Below are positions 38,192-47,633 of a DNA stretch of 64,000 bases, one piece after another (the first letter of the stretch is position 1; every line of letters starts with the position of its first letter). The position numbers and the translations under genes are program-made. Under the pieces are notes generated by a model. It saw nothing but the letters and a program-made list of their open reading frames with translations, did no database searches and had not been told where the DNA came from. The DNA comes from Pseudooceanicola sediminis (GTDB lineage Bacteria > Pseudomonadota > Alphaproteobacteria > Rhodobacterales > Rhodobacteraceae): positions 86,912-150,911 of the forward strand of contig NZ_QWJJ01000014.1 in the NCBI RefSeq assembly GCF_003575965.1. The letters run 5' to 3'.

Positions 38192-39109
38192 TCAGTATTT
38201 CGAGGGAACGTAAAGGTCGGGTGGCAGGACCGCGCGTTCGTAATCGCCGTTATAGACGCGGCTGGGCAAGACGACCTCTTCGTGAGGGACATCGGCATAG
38301 GGGAACAGCGTCAGCAGGTGGTCCATGCAATTCAGGCGCGCGCGCTTCTTGTCGTTGCCGGGAACGATGTACCACGGTGCCTCTTCGATGTTGGTGCGCG
38401 CAAACATCTCTTCCTTGGCCTTCGTATAATCCTCCCAGCGGACGCGGCTTTGCAGGTCCATCGGAGAGAGTTTCCATTGCTTCAGGGGGTCGTGTATGCG
38501 CATCAGAAAGCGCATCTGCTGTTCCTCGTCCGTGATCGAGAACCAGTATTTCACCACCCGGATACCGGAACGCACGAGCATCCGTTCAAACTCGGGAACG
38601 TCGTCAAAGAACTGATTTACCTGAGAGTCGGTGGCAAAGCCCATCACCCGTTCCACCCCGGCGCGGTTGTACCATGAGCGGTCGAACAAGACGATCTCGC
38701 CCCCGGCGGGCAGGTGCGGCACATAGCGTTGGAAATACCACTGGGTTTTTTCGCGGTCCGAGGGCGCGGGCAGGGCGACGGTGCGCACGACGCGGGGATT
38801 AAGCCGCTGCGCAATGCGCTTGATCACGCCGCCCTTGCCGGCACTGTCGCGCCCCTCGAAGATCACCACGACCTTTTCGCGATGATGCACGACCCAATCC
38901 TGAAGCTTGATCAGTTCGGCCTGCAAGCGCAGGAGATTGCGAAAGTAATCCGCGCTTGGCAGCGATGGCGGATGGGCCTTGTTGTAGATCTCGCGGATCT
39001 TCATCGACAGGATGGCATCTTCCAGCTCGATCTCGAAGTCCTCGTCCAGGGTATCGCGCAGCTCGGCCTCGAGCCAGTCTTCGGAGGGGGCGTAATCGTC
39101 GTCGGGCAT
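38192..39109 (-). CDS. ppk2: Polyphosphate kinase 2 (PPK2)
   Basis: The 305-residue PPK2-family enzyme transfers phosphate between polyphosphate and nucleotides. Walker A is FEGRDSAGKGGVIKR (about residues 90-104), Walker B lies in EIVLFDRSWYNRAGVERVMG, and the lid is RFLMRIHDPLKQWKLSPMD. A single catalytic domain of about 230 residues is preceded by an acidic N-terminal extension, as in class I PPK2 (which generate NTPs from NDPs). AAGGAG precedes the ATG. Confidence 0.94.
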   Translation of the reverse strand: MPDDDYAPSEDWLEAELRDTLDEDFEIELEDAILSMKIREIYNKAHPPSLPSADYFRNLLRLQAELIKLQDWVVHHREKVVVIFEGRDSAGKGGVIKRIAQRLNPRVVRTVALPAPSDREKTQWYFQRYVPHLPAGGEIVLFDRSWYNRAGVERVMGFATDSQVNQFFDDVPEFERMLVRSGIRVVKYWFSITDEEQQMRFLMRIHDPLKQWKLSPMDLQSRVRWEDYTKAKEEMFARTNIEEAPWYIVPGNDKKRARLNCMDHLLTLFPYADVPHEEVVLPSRVYNGDYERAVLPPDLYVPSKY

Positions 39110-39417
39110 GAAGGCTCCTTCGGGTTGGCAAGGGCGTGCAAAAGCGGGCGCGCGCGGCGGCGCGCAACACGTCGGATCCGGTGTATCGCATCGGCATGTA
39201 ACGGTTTTATGCCAGCCTAGACTGACAGGGGGCGGGAGTGGAAGCCATGCAGTTTCGTCAAACCCGTCATGTTGTCACCTAAAATTTCAATAATCACCTT
39301 TCGGGCGCATCTTTGTTGCGTTAGGCCCGCCGAACCCGGCGGCCGGGCCTGCCAGAGCGCCTTTTTACCCCGTGCGCCAGCCCCCTGACCGCAGCCGAAA
39401 TCAACCGGACGAATAAC
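39110..39417. promoter_or_regulatory. Divergent promoter region between ppk2 and the MFS gene
   Basis: The 308-bp gap separates two genes transcribed away from each other, so it holds both promoters. It contains a GC-rich GCCGAACCCGGCGGCCGGGC segment that can fold. No other gene is supported. Confidence 0.45.
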
Positions 39418-40716
39418 ATGACACAGACCTCTCAGACCGCCGCGATGCCGGCGGCAGCCACGACGCCATTGAACAAGCCCAGCCGCGTGCTGCTGGCCAG
39501 TTTGATTGGCACCACCATTGAATTCTTTGACTTTTACGTCTACGCGACCGCCGCCGTTCTGGTGTTTCCCAGCCTGTTCTTTCCGGGAGAGGACGCCACC
39601 ACGGCGCTGCTGGCAAGTTTCGCGACCTTTTCCATTGCCTTTTTCGCGCGACCGCTGGGTGCCGTGGTCTTTGGCCACTTCGGCGACCGGGTCGGGCGCA
39701 AGGTGACGCTGGTCGCGGCGTTGCTGACGATGGGCATTTCCACCGTCGTCATCGGGTTGCTGCCGACCTATGCCAGTATCGGCGTGGCGGCCCCGGCGCT
39801 GTTGGCGTTGTGCCGTTTTGGCCAGGGCTTTGGCCTGGGGGGCGAATGGGGCGGCGCGGTGTTGATCGCGACGGAAAACGCCCCCGAGGGCAAGAAGAGC
39901 TGGTACGGCATGTTCCCGCAACTGGGCGCGCCGCTGGGCCTGTTCCTGTCGTCGGGGTTGTTCACCCTGCTGCTGACGTTCATGAGCCGCGACGACCTGC
40001 TGGCCTGGGGATGGCGTATCCCGTTCCTGGGGTCGATCCTGTTGATCGTGATCGGCCTTTGGGTACGTCTGTCGCTGGCGGAAACGACCGCGTTCCAGAA
40101 GGCCATCGACAAGGAAGAGCGCGTTTCGGTGCCGTTTGTCGAAGTTTTCCGCACCCACAAGCGCAGCCTGTTCTTGGGCACGTTCGTGGCGTTGGCGACC
40201 TTTGTGCTGTTCTACATTGGGTCGGCTTACCTGTTGAGCTACAACGTAAAAGTGCTTGAGATGTCGCTGACCGAGGCGCTGCATGTACAGCTGTGGGGCG
40301 CGGTCGTCTTTGGCGTGTTCATCCCGCTGGCGGGCAAGCTGGCAGACCGGATCAGCCGCTATACGCTGCTGGTCTGGGTGACCATCGGAATTGGCGCATT
40401 TTCCTTTGCGCTGGACCCGCTGTTGTCGGGCAGCCTGGCGGGCGTCTATGGTTTTGTCACCGTGGGGATGATGCTGATGGGGATCACCTATGGCGTGATC
40501 GGCGCGGCGCTGGCGGCCCCGTTCCCGACGGCAGTGCGCTATACCGGATCGTCGCTGGCGTTCAACTTTGCCGGGATCGTCGGCGCGTCGCTGGCGCCTT
40601 ATATCGCGACCTACCTGCAAGCGAGCTATGGCATGGCCTACGTGGGATACTACATGTTGATCGCCTCGGGGATCACGCTGCTGTGCGTGCTGGCGATGGG
40701 CCGCGACAAGGTCTGA
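39418..40716 (+). CDS. MFS transporter, metabolite:H+ symporter type
   Basis: The 432-residue, 12-helix transporter belongs to the MHS branch (ShiA/ProP-like). The motif TTIEFFDFYVYATAAVLVFP in helix 1, the loop 2-3 motif GHFGDRVGRKVTL and FGQGFGLGGEWGGAVLIATE are diagnostic. Members carry organic acids, osmolytes or aromatic compounds. The gene is monocistronic with a strong terminator. Substrate unknown. Confidence 0.92.
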   Translation: MTQTSQTAAMPAAATTPLNKPSRVLLASLIGTTIEFFDFYVYATAAVLVFPSLFFPGEDATTALLASFATFSIAFFARPLGAVVFGHFGDRVGRKVTLVAALLTMGISTVVIGLLPTYASIGVAAPALLALCRFGQGFGLGGEWGGAVLIATENAPEGKKSWYGMFPQLGAPLGLFLSSGLFTLLLTFMSRDDLLAWGWRIPFLGSILLIVIGLWVRLSLAETTAFQKAIDKEERVSVPFVEVFRTHKRSLFLGTFVALATFVLFYIGSAYLLSYNVKVLEMSLTEALHVQLWGAVVFGVFIPLAGKLADRISRYTLLVWVTIGIGAFSFALDPLLSGSLAGVYGFVTVGMMLMGITYGVIGAALAAPFPTAVRYTGSSLAFNFAGIVGASLAPYIATYLQASYGMAYVGYYMLIASGITLLCVLAMGRDKV

Positions 40717-40739
40717 TACCTTGCGCCAGGCCGGATGCG

Positions 40740-40768
40740 AAAGGGCCGCCCGATGGGCGGCCCTTTTT
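40740..40768 (+). terminator. Rho-independent terminator of the MFS gene
   Basis: AAAGGGCCGCC CGAT GGGCGGCCC is followed by TTTTT: a 9-bp GC-rich stem with a four-base loop and a T-run, 24 bases after the stop. It is the cleanest intrinsic terminator in the window. Confidence 0.92.
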
Positions 40769-40876
40769 GCATGTGAACGATGGGTAAACCCGGCGCGCCC
40801 CCCGTGTCGGTGTGCTGACCCGGCGCGGCCCCCCGCACACCAGTGTTAACAGGGAAAACCGGCCAAATCGCAACGT

Positions 40877-40916
40877 CGGTATCCGAACGGTATCGGTACG
40901 GTATCTGAGCGGTGTT
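40877..40916. repeat. Four phased CGGTATC repeats (11-bp period)
   Basis: CGGTATC begins at 40877, 40888 and 40899, and a diverged copy CGGTGTT begins at 40910. The spacing is exactly 11 bases each time, one DNA turn. The array lies in the 395-bp gap (40769-41163) between the MFS terminator and the end of the convergent HWE kinase gene, where I see no gene. Confidence 0.6.
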
Positions 40917-41163
40917 TGGCAGCGGTGGTATGGCATGGTTAACGCACCGACCGCCGCGCACGGCGGGACGGGGCAGGGCGGGAGAGGCCCGCAAAGGCGG
41001 GGGCGAACATGCGGAATTTGCGGCAAGGCAGAAGTTGCGGCAGGGCGCAGAGTGGGGCGGGCCGCCGGCTGGTGCATCGCCCTGACAGTGACCGGTTGGG
41101 CGGGTGAGGGTGCCGAGCCGCCCGCCCGCCCGGCACCCTGCGCAGAATGTGGCAGTGTGAGGA

Positions 41164-42198
41164 TCAGGCCGGAACAGAGCGTTCCGGCACGGACAGGTGG
41201 TAGAGGAAGGTGGATTGCCCGAAGTCGCGGCGCGCCTTGGCCTGCAATTGCATCGGCACGATGTCATCGAGGATGAGAGAGCCGAAACCGCGCGTTCCGG
41301 TGGTGGTGGGGGTCCCGGTCAGGCCGCCTTCGCGCCATTCGAGGTCATAGCCGGTGGGGCCGAGGCGGGACCACTGGACATTCAGACGCCCGCCGGGGGT
41401 CTTGAGTGCACCGTACTTGACGGAGTTGGTGGTCAGCTCGTGGATCGCCAGCGTCAGGATCTGTGCTTCGTTCGGGTTGAGGGCGATATCGGCCCCCACC
41501 AGGGTGATCTGGTCGCCGTCCAGTTCGAAGTAGTCGGACAATTGCCGCGAGACGATCTTTTCGATGGTCATGCGGTTCCAGTTGGTGCCGGTCAGGTAGG
41601 AATGCGTGCGTGACAGCGCCTGTACCCGGCCATCGAACTTGGTCAGGAAATCGGTCAGGTTGTCCGAGGTGCCGGCGGTGCGGCGCGCAATGACCGACAC
41701 CAGCCCGAGGATATTGCCGACGCGATGCTGGAGTTCGGCTGCGATGGCATCTTTCAGCGTCTCGGCCTTGACCTGCTGGGTGATGTCCTGGGCGTTCTGG
41801 ATCATGCAGAGCACGGTGCCATCGCTGTCCTTGACCGGCGTATGATGGCAGGTCCACCAGACCTCGCGCGTTTTTTCACGGCCATCGGCGTCGAGCACCG
41901 GGTGTCCGTCGGCGTCGACGACCGGCAGCGAGTAGGGCACCTTGACCAGCGTGTTCTCTTCGCCGTTCAGCGCCCGACGAAAGGCGTCTTGAAACCGTTC
42001 CAGCCGCTCTCCGGTTTCGGGGAAGGCGTCAAAGACGTATTGACCGACCAGATCGTCGAGGGTTCGTTCGACGGTGGCCAGATAACGCCCGGTCGCGGTA
42101 ACAATGCGCATGTCCTGATCCAGCACAAGGCAAGGGGCAGGGAGGTTCTTGAAAAGCAGATCGTACTTCAAATCGTCCGTGGGTCGAATAACGGTCAC
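41164..42198 (-). CDS. PAS-domain HWE-family sensor histidine kinase
   Basis: The 344-residue kinase starts at a GTG (42198) with AAGG too close upstream, so the start is uncertain. A PAS domain covers about residues 15-140 (LLFKNLPAPCLVLDQDMRIV). The phospho-acceptor is in AAELQHRVGNILGLVSVIARR and the N-box is ILTLAIHELTTNSVKYGAL, features of HWE/HisKA_2 kinases. There are no membrane helices, so it senses in the cytoplasm. HWE kinases often feed PhyR in the general stress response. No response regulator is adjacent. Confidence 0.9.
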   Translation of the reverse strand: MTVIRPTDDLKYDLLFKNLPAPCLVLDQDMRIVTATGRYLATVERTLDDLVGQYVFDAFPETGERLERFQDAFRRALNGEENTLVKVPYSLPVVDADGHPVLDADGREKTREVWWTCHHTPVKDSDGTVLCMIQNAQDITQQVKAETLKDAIAAELQHRVGNILGLVSVIARRTAGTSDNLTDFLTKFDGRVQALSRTHSYLTGTNWNRMTIEKIVSRQLSDYFELDGDQITLVGADIALNPNEAQILTLAIHELTTNSVKYGALKTPGGRLNVQWSRLGPTGYDLEWREGGLTGTPTTTGTRGFGSLILDDIVPMQLQAKARRDFGQSTFLYHLSVPERSVPA

Positions 42199-42463
42199 CT
42201 TGTGACTGGCCCCGCAGGGCGCGGCCCCTCACTATAAGGGGTCTGACATTTACGAATGTTAACGGGTCAGGGGCGATGTGGCGACTGAAATTTCGCTGTC
42301 TGAGGAGTAACCTTGTGGACCCCATGGTCAGTACCCCATGGTGAGTGCAGGCAGGCGCATATCCCGCCGCAGGCGCGCGGGGCGGGGGCGGTCGCATGGG
42401 CCGCGGCACCGAACGGATTGGCGCGTGGCGGGCGGCGTTGGATGGCGGTATCGCTGGCGCGGA

Positions 42464-42532
42464 TCAGGTAACGAAATTCATGATGGCCAGAACAATGACG
42501 ATGAGACCGATGAGGTAGATGATCGAGTTCAT
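42464..42532 (-). CDS. 22-residue membrane peptide, copy 1
   Basis: The peptide MNSIIYLIGLIVIVLAIMNF plus VT is one hydrophobic helix. It is supported by a near-identical second gene 440 bases away (copy 2 at 42975-43043), by substitutions that keep the residue or its type, and by GGA ten bases before the ATG. Similar very short hydrophobic peptides are common in Rhodobacterales. Function unknown; it should insert in the inner membrane. Confidence 0.7.
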   Translation of the reverse strand: MNSIIYLIGLIVIVLAIMNFVT

Positions 42533-42974
42533 GACAAATTTCCGTTTCGACTGAGCCTGTTTCGACGGGACCGTTGAAAGGCGGGATACTGGTATGCCCG
42601 TGATCCTGATGGGCGGTTGCGATAGCGGAGCGGTGATGCGCGAACCCAAGGGGGGGCAGGCGCATACATCGCGTTTGCTGCACATTATGTGGAGCGGGAG
42701 GCGACAAAAACCAAGAGTTGAGTTTATAACGCAACGTCTCTTGTCTGGGTTGCCGGGTGCGGTGCGGAGGAGAATTCAGAGAATTCAGGGGGAAGCGGTT
42801 TCGCGAACGACCGGGGCGCGGGACAGGTGCCAGATACAGCAGAACCGGCAATTGCGCAGGGAGGGACGCAGTGCCGGTTCTGGTGTGGGCCTGAAGGCCC
42901 GCAAATCTTTTGTCCGACCGCTCAGCGCCCGTCAGGGCAGGGCCGTGGGGGCCCGTGCGGTCTGTCGACCTTGA
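42533..42974. other. 442-bp gap between the two membrane-peptide genes
   Basis: It holds the upstream region of copy 1 and the downstream region of copy 2. A small GGGCCTGAAGGCCC hairpin at about 42885-42898 may end the copy 2 message. A plus-strand frame across it lacks support. Confidence 0.4.
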
Positions 42975-43043
42975 TCAGAGCACGAAGCCGACGATTGCAA
43001 GGACGATGACAACCAGGCCGACGAGGTAGATGATCGAGTTCAT
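42975..43043 (-). CDS. 22-residue membrane peptide, copy 2
   Basis: The peptide MNSIIYLVGLVVIVLAIVGF plus VL differs from copy 1 mainly by I/V exchanges, a pattern of selection on protein sequence. AGGAGAG lies eight bases before the ATG, an excellent ribosome site. A GGAAC-N17-CGTT promoter lies about 70 bases upstream, suggesting general-stress induction. It is one transmembrane helix, and its role is unknown. Confidence 0.78.
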   Translation of the reverse strand: MNSIIYLVGLVVIVLAIVGFVL

Positions 43044-43112
43044 AACTGCTCTCCTAAGTTTGCTTTGACGGGAGTGGGGGGCATCCCCGCTCTGTCGTTG
43101 TGTCAGTCATTC

Positions 43113-43138
43113 AACGAGGGTCGGGGCCGTTCAGTTCC
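43113..43138 (-). promoter_or_regulatory. EcfG-type (GGAAC-N17-CGTT) promoter of membrane-peptide copy 2
   Basis: On the minus strand GGAAC (43138-43134) is followed after 17 bases by CGTT (43116-43113), matching the general-stress promoter consensus exactly in both hexamer cores. It points at the 22-codon gene. Confidence 0.55.
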
Positions 43139-43160
43139 ACGCGTCCGTCACCAAAACGTG

Positions 43161-43188
43161 AAAAAGCCCCGACCAGCGGGTCGGGGCC
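43161..43188 (-). terminator. Rho-independent terminator of pyrG
   Basis: On the minus strand GGCCCCGACC CGCT GGTCGGGGC is followed by TTTTT. The stem is nine to ten bases with a short loop, 58 bases after the pyrG stop. Confidence 0.9.
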
Positions 43189-43245
43189 TTGAGCTTCGGG
43201 ACAGTTTTCGGCCCGCCGGGTCAGGAAAATCAGGCGATTGCCGGA

Positions 43246-44889
43246 TCAGACCAGACGCGAGACATCCTTGGCGGCGCGCACGAAATCCTTGAACAGGGGG
43301 TGTGGGGCGAAGGGTTTCGATTTCAGTTCGGGGTGAAACTGAACGCCGATGAACCAGGGGTGGTCGTCTATCTCGACGATCTCGGGGAGTTTGCCATCGG
43401 GGGACATGCCCGAGAAGGTCAGCCCGCAGGTTTCCAGCTGCTCGCGATATTTCACGTCGACCTCATAGCGGTGACGGTGGCGTTCCTCGATCGCGGTGTT
43501 GCCATAGATCTCGGCCACCCTGGAGCCGTCTTTCAGTGTCGCGTCGTAGGACCCGAGGCGCATGGTGCCGCCCTTGTCATCGCCAACCTTGCGTTTGACG
43601 GCGTGGTTGCCCTGCACCCATTCCTTGAGGTGGTAGACGACGGGTTCAAAGCGTTTCTGCCCCGCCTCGTGGTCGAATTCCTCGGACCCTGCGGTTTCGA
43701 TATGGGCAAGGTTGCGGGCGGCCTCGATCACCGCCATCTGCATGCCGAGGCAGATCCCGAGATAGGGGATCTTGCGGGTGCGGGCGAATTCGGCCGCCTT
43801 GATCTTGCCCTCGGTGCCGCGTTCGCCAAAACCGCCGGGAACCAGGATGGCATGGAAGCCTTCGAGGTGGTCCGCCGCATCCGCGTGATCGAAGATTTCG
43901 GCATCGACCCATTCGACATTGACCTTGATCCGGTTGGCCATGCCGCCGTGGATAAGCGCCTCCTTGATCGACTTGTACGCGTCTTCAAGCTGCGTGTACT
44001 TGCCGACGATGGCGATATTGACCGCCCCGTCGGTGTGATAGATGCGGTCCTGCACGTCCTGCCAGATGGTCAGGTCCGGCTTGGGCGCGGGGGAAATCTG
44101 GAAGGCATCCAGAACCGCCTGATCGAGGCCCTCGCGGTGATAGGCCAGCGGTGCCTCGTAGATCGACTTCAGGTCATAGGCGGCGACGACGGCCTCTTTG
44201 CGGACATTGCAGAAGAGCGCGATCTTTTCGCGTTCCTTTTCCGGGATCGGCTGTTCGGAACGGCAGACCAGGATATCGGGCGCGATGCCGATGCTCTGCA
44301 ATTCCTTGACCGAGTGCTGGGTCGGCTTTGTCTTCAGCTCGCCGCTGGCCGCCAGGTAGGGCAGCAGCGTCAGGTGCATGAAGATGCATTCGCCGCGGGG
44401 GCGGTCGTGGGAAAACTGGCGGATCGCCTCAAAGAAGGGCAGGCCCTCGATGTCGCCGACGGTGCCGCCGATCTCGCAAAGCATGAAATCGACCTCGTCA
44501 TCCCCGACGTGCAGGAAATCCTTGATCTCGTTGGTGACGTGGGGGACGACCTGGATGGTCTTGCCGAGGTAGTCGCCGCGGCGTTCCTTTTCCAGCACGT
44601 TGGAATAGACCCGGCCGGAGGAAATGGAATCGGTCATGCGGGCCGCGACGCCGGTGAAGCGTTCGTAATGGCCGAGGTCGAGATCGGTTTCCGCGCCATC
44701 GTCGGTGACGAAGACCTCGCCATGCTCAAAAGGCGACATCGTGCCCGGATCGACGTTGAGGTAGGGGTCGAGCTTGCGCAGGCGGACGGAAAAGCCGCGG
44801 GCCTGAAGCAGGGCGCCAAGGGCTGCGGATGCCAAGCCTTTACCCAGGGACGACACGACGCCGCCCGTGATGAAGATATACCGTGCCAT
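43246..44889 (-). CDS. pyrG: CTP synthase
   Basis: The 547-residue enzyme aminates UTP to CTP. The N-terminal synthetase domain has [32 protein letters not shown] and [16 protein letters not shown]-like motifs. The C-terminal amidotransferase domain has the nucleophile in [14 protein letters not shown] and the His/Glu pair in [13 protein letters not shown]. Length and motifs are standard. It is followed by a strong terminator and lies downstream of secG. Confidence 0.98.
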   Translation of the reverse strand: MARYIFITGGVVSSLGKGLASAALGALLQARGFSVRLRKLDPYLNVDPGTMSPFEHGEVFVTDDGAETDLDLGHYERFTGVAARMTDSISSGRVYSNVLEKERRGDYLGKTIQVVPHVTNEIKDFLHVGDDEVDFMLCEIGGTVGDIEGLPFFEAIRQFSHDRPRGECIFMHLTLLPYLAASGELKTKPTQHSVKELQSIGIAPDILVCRSEQPIPEKEREKIALFCNVRKEAVVAAYDLKSIYEAPLAYHREGLDQAVLDAFQISPAPKPDLTIWQDVQDRIYHTDGAVNIAIVGKYTQLEDAYKSIKEALIHGGMANRIKVNVEWVDAEIFDHADAADHLEGFHAILVPGGFGERGTEGKIKAAEFARTRKIPYLGICLGMQMAVIEAARNLAHIETAGSEEFDHEAGQKRFEPVVYHLKEWVQGNHAVKRKVGDDKGGTMRLGSYDATLKDGSRVAEIYGNTAIEERHRHRYEVDVKYREQLETCGLTFSGMSPDGKLPEIVEIDDHPWFIGVQFHPELKSKPFAPHPLFKDFVRAAKDVSRLV

Positions 44890-45173
44890 GGATCAGGCTC
44901 CCGTGAGTGGTCGGCGCGAAAGCGCAAATAACAATGCCCAAAGCGGCCAATCAGGCCGCAGCATCACGGGATTTGACCGATAACAGATTCGGAGCGATCC
45001 GGCAATGGCTCCGCAAGATGCTGCCCTTGGGGGGTGGGCTTCCCTCAAGGTGTTGTAGGTATATGGTTTTGCCGGAAGGGCGGCCGAGCGCGCGCCCCGG
45101 ATGGTGGAAGCAAGAGCAATGGCCGACGGCCCGGTGATCCGGGCCGTGCCTTTTCCGCTTGTGTCGGGACCGC

Positions 45174-45551
45174 TTAGTCGGCGGAGGGTGTCAGGTTGCC
45201 CGAGTCCGAGCTGCCCGCGGGGGGCGGCAGGAGAGAGCCGCTCTCGGGGGTGTCGACGGGGGCGGTTTCGCTGGGGGCGGGCACGCTGACCGGGCCGAGC
45301 CGGTCGAGAACCGATGCCCCGGAGGATTTTTCCGCCGCGATGATGGTCAGGGCCAGCGAGGTGCAGATGAACAGGCCCGCAACGATCCAGGTGAACTTGG
45401 CCAGCGCCGTTGCCGCCGCCCGACCCGAGATCGCGCCGCCACCGCCGCCGCCGCCCATGCCGAGGCCACCGCCTTCGGAGCGTTGCAGCAGGACCACGCC
45501 GATCAGCGCGAGCGCCAGGATCAGGTGGATGATGAGGACGACGTTTTCCAT
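45174..45551 (-). CDS. secG: Preprotein translocase subunit SecG
   Basis: The 125-residue protein starts MENVVLIIHLILALALIGVV, then LLQRSEGGGLGMGGGGGG, the conserved glycine-rich SecG loop, and a second membrane helix (FTWIVAGLFICTSLALTII). A Pro/Ser/Glu-rich tail of about 45 residues follows, longer than in E. coli but usual in alphaproteobacteria. It is part of the SecYEG channel. It lies upstream of pyrG, a common alphaproteobacterial order. Confidence 0.95.
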   Translation of the reverse strand: MENVVLIIHLILALALIGVVLLQRSEGGGLGMGGGGGGGAISGRAAATALAKFTWIVAGLFICTSLALTIIAAEKSSGASVLDRLGPVSVPAPSETAPVDTPESGSLLPPPAGSSDSGNLTPSAD

Positions 45552-45894
45552 CTTGGACCTATACGAACTTGTGCGGCTGCTTGGCGCAGGATGGGCGGTT
45601 TCTAAGACAGCTTGGCACAGGTCGCAAGCCGAAAGGGCGCACAGCGGCGTCGCGTGACAGGCGCGCGGGCCTGAGGGCCGCCCGGTATGGCGCCCGAGAT
45701 GGCAACGGCTGGTCGCAAAAAGACCGTGAAACCGGTCCGTGTCGGCCCGATTGCCCCGAGATTGTGGTTTCGCATGGTTGTGCCCTTCGATATACGGGCG
45801 CGGGTTTCCCTGCCATGTCACACCGCCACCGGCGGCGTTTTCAGGCGGGGCATGAGATACAGACCAATACCGACCAGAACCGAAAGGACCGGAT
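45552..45894. promoter_or_regulatory. Divergent promoter region between secG and purA
   Basis: A 343-bp gap between two essential genes transcribed in opposite directions. It contains both promoters. No gene, RNA or strong hairpin is evident. Confidence 0.5.
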
Positions 45895-47190
45895 ATGGCC
45901 AATGTCGTCGTTGTCGGCGCCCAGTGGGGCGACGAGGGGAAAGGCAAGATCGTGGATTGGCTCAGCGAACGGGCTGATGTCATCGCGCGCTTTCAGGGCG
46001 GCCATAATGCGGGCCATACCCTTGTCATCGACGGCAAGGTGTACAAGCTGAACGCGCTGCCCTCAGGCGTCGTGCGCGGCGGCAAGCTGTCGGTGATCGG
46101 CAATGGCGTCGTGCTGGACCCCTGGCACCTGGTCAGCGAGATCGCCAAGATCCGCGAACAGGGCGTCGAAATCACGCCCGAGACGCTGATGATCGCGGAG
46201 AACACGCCGCTGATCCTGCCGATCCACGGAGAGCTGGACCGCGCCCGCGAAGACGCCGCCAGCAAGGGCACCAAGATCGGCACCACAGGTCGTGGCATCG
46301 GCCCGGCCTATGAGGACAAGGTCGGCCGCCGGTCCGTCCGCGTTGCCGATCTGGCGGATGACAAGACGCTGGAAACCCGCGTCGACCGCGCGCTGGAGCA
46401 CCACAATGCGCTGCGCCGGGGCCTGGGCATCGACGAGGTCGACCGCGATGCGCTGCTGGCGCGGCTGAAAGAGATCGCGCCCGAGATCCTGAGCTATGCC
46501 GCGCCGGTCTGGAAGGTGCTGAACGAAAAGCGCAAGGCGGGCAAGCGGATCCTGTTCGAGGGGGCGCAGGGCGCGCTGCTGGACATCGACTTTGGCACCT
46601 ATCCCTTTGTCACGTCGTCGAACGTGATCGCAGGGCAGGCGGCGACAGGGGTCGGCATGGGGCCGGGCGCGATCGATTTCGTGCTGGGCATCGTCAAGGC
46701 CTATACCACACGCGTAGGTGAAGGCCCGTTCCCGACCGAGCTGCTGGACGACGACGGCCAGCGGCTGGGCGAACGCGGGCATGAGTTCGGTACGGTCACG
46801 GGGCGCAAGCGCCGCTGTGGCTGGTTCGACGCGGCCCTGCTGCGTCAGACCTGCGCCACCTCGGGCATGAACGGCATCGCGCTGACCAAGCTGGACGTGC
46901 TGGACGGCTTCGAGACGCTGAAGATCTGCGTCGCCTATGACCTTGACGGCGAACGCCTCGATTACCTGCCGACGGCGGCCGAACTTCAGGCGCGCTGCAC
47001 CCCGATCTACGAGGAGATGCCGGGCTGGAGCGAATCGACCGAGGGCGCGCGCAGCTGGGCAGAGCTGCCCGCGAACGCGATCAAGTACGTGCGCCGGGTC
47101 GAGGAACTGATCGACTGTCCGGTGGCCCTGCTCTCGACCAGCCCGGAACGGGAAGATACCATCCTGGTTACCGACCCCTTCGCGGATTGA
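45895..47190 (+). CDS. purA: Adenylosuccinate synthase
   Basis: The 431-residue enzyme joins IMP and aspartate using GTP. The P-loop variant is [17 protein letters not shown] at the N-terminus, followed by [50 protein letters not shown] and [11 protein letters not shown]. Length is normal. A small GAGGGC/GCCCTC hairpin at 47206-47220 may end the message. Confidence 0.98.
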   Translation: MANVVVVGAQWGDEGKGKIVDWLSERADVIARFQGGHNAGHTLVIDGKVYKLNALPSGVVRGGKLSVIGNGVVLDPWHLVSEIAKIREQGVEITPETLMIAENTPLILPIHGELDRAREDAASKGTKIGTTGRGIGPAYEDKVGRRSVRVADLADDKTLETRVDRALEHHNALRRGLGIDEVDRDALLARLKEIAPEILSYAAPVWKVLNEKRKAGKRILFEGAQGALLDIDFGTYPFVTSSNVIAGQAATGVGMGPGAIDFVLGIVKAYTTRVGEGPFPTELLDDDGQRLGERGHEFGTVTGRKRRCGWFDAALLRQTCATSGMNGIALTKLDVLDGFETLKICVAYDLDGERLDYLPTAAELQARCTPIYEEMPGWSESTEGARSWAELPANAIKYVRRVEELIDCPVALLSTSPEREDTILVTDPFAD

Positions 47191-47284
47191 GATGCCCCGG
47201 TGCAGGAGGGCGCTGCCCTCTTGCGCCCCTGGCGCAATTCACCCGGGATATTTGGGTACAGGGAAACATGGGAGAGGGACCGTT

Positions 47285-47506
47285 ATGGCGCTGAGTTACA
47301 AGGCGCGCAGGCGCTGGTCGTTGATCATTCTGGTGATAGGTCTGCCGCTGTATATCGTCGCGGCAGTGACGATCATGGGAATGCTGGGGCGGCCGCCGAT
47401 CTGGCTGGAACTGTTGATTTATATCGCGCTCGGCGTGATCTGGGCCGTGCCGTTCAAATTTGTCTTCAAGGGCATCGGCCAGGCGGATCCGGACGAGGAA
47501 AGCTGA
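47285..47506 (+). CDS. DUF2842 small membrane protein
   Basis: The 73-residue protein starts MALSYKARRRWSLIILVIG and has two membrane helices around a PPIWLELLIYIALGVIWAVP core, matching DUF2842, a short protein family of alphaproteobacteria. GGGAGAGGGACCGTT precedes the ATG. It has no known function. Confidence 0.85.
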   Translation: MALSYKARRRWSLIILVIGLPLYIVAAVTIMGMLGRPPIWLELLIYIALGVIWAVPFKFVFKGIGQADPDEES

Positions 47507-47561
47507 CGCGTCTCATGGCGCCCGATTGAACAAGTGCGCGCCATGACATGTTTCCCTGTGC

Positions 47562-47581
47562 AAAATATCCCCGCCGGAGGC
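47562..47581 (-). repeat. Intergenic GCCTCCGGCGGGGATATTT element, copy 1
   Basis: On the minus strand it reads GCCTCCGGCGGGGATATTTT. It lies between the convergent ends of the DUF2842 gene and valS. A near-identical element occurs at 57850-57869, and a partial one (CCGGGATATTTGGGTAC) near 47241. I recall this motif as a dispersed intergenic repeat in Rhodobacteraceae. Confidence 0.55.
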
Positions 47582-47633
47582 TTCGGGACGCCCGCAAGAT
47601 GCGCGCGTCCCGTATTCATTTGAGGTGGTTGCC

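Noticed and set aside
43189-44931. A 580-codon plus-strand frame opposite pyrG
   Set aside because: It is antisense to CTP synthase and lacks any family likeness.
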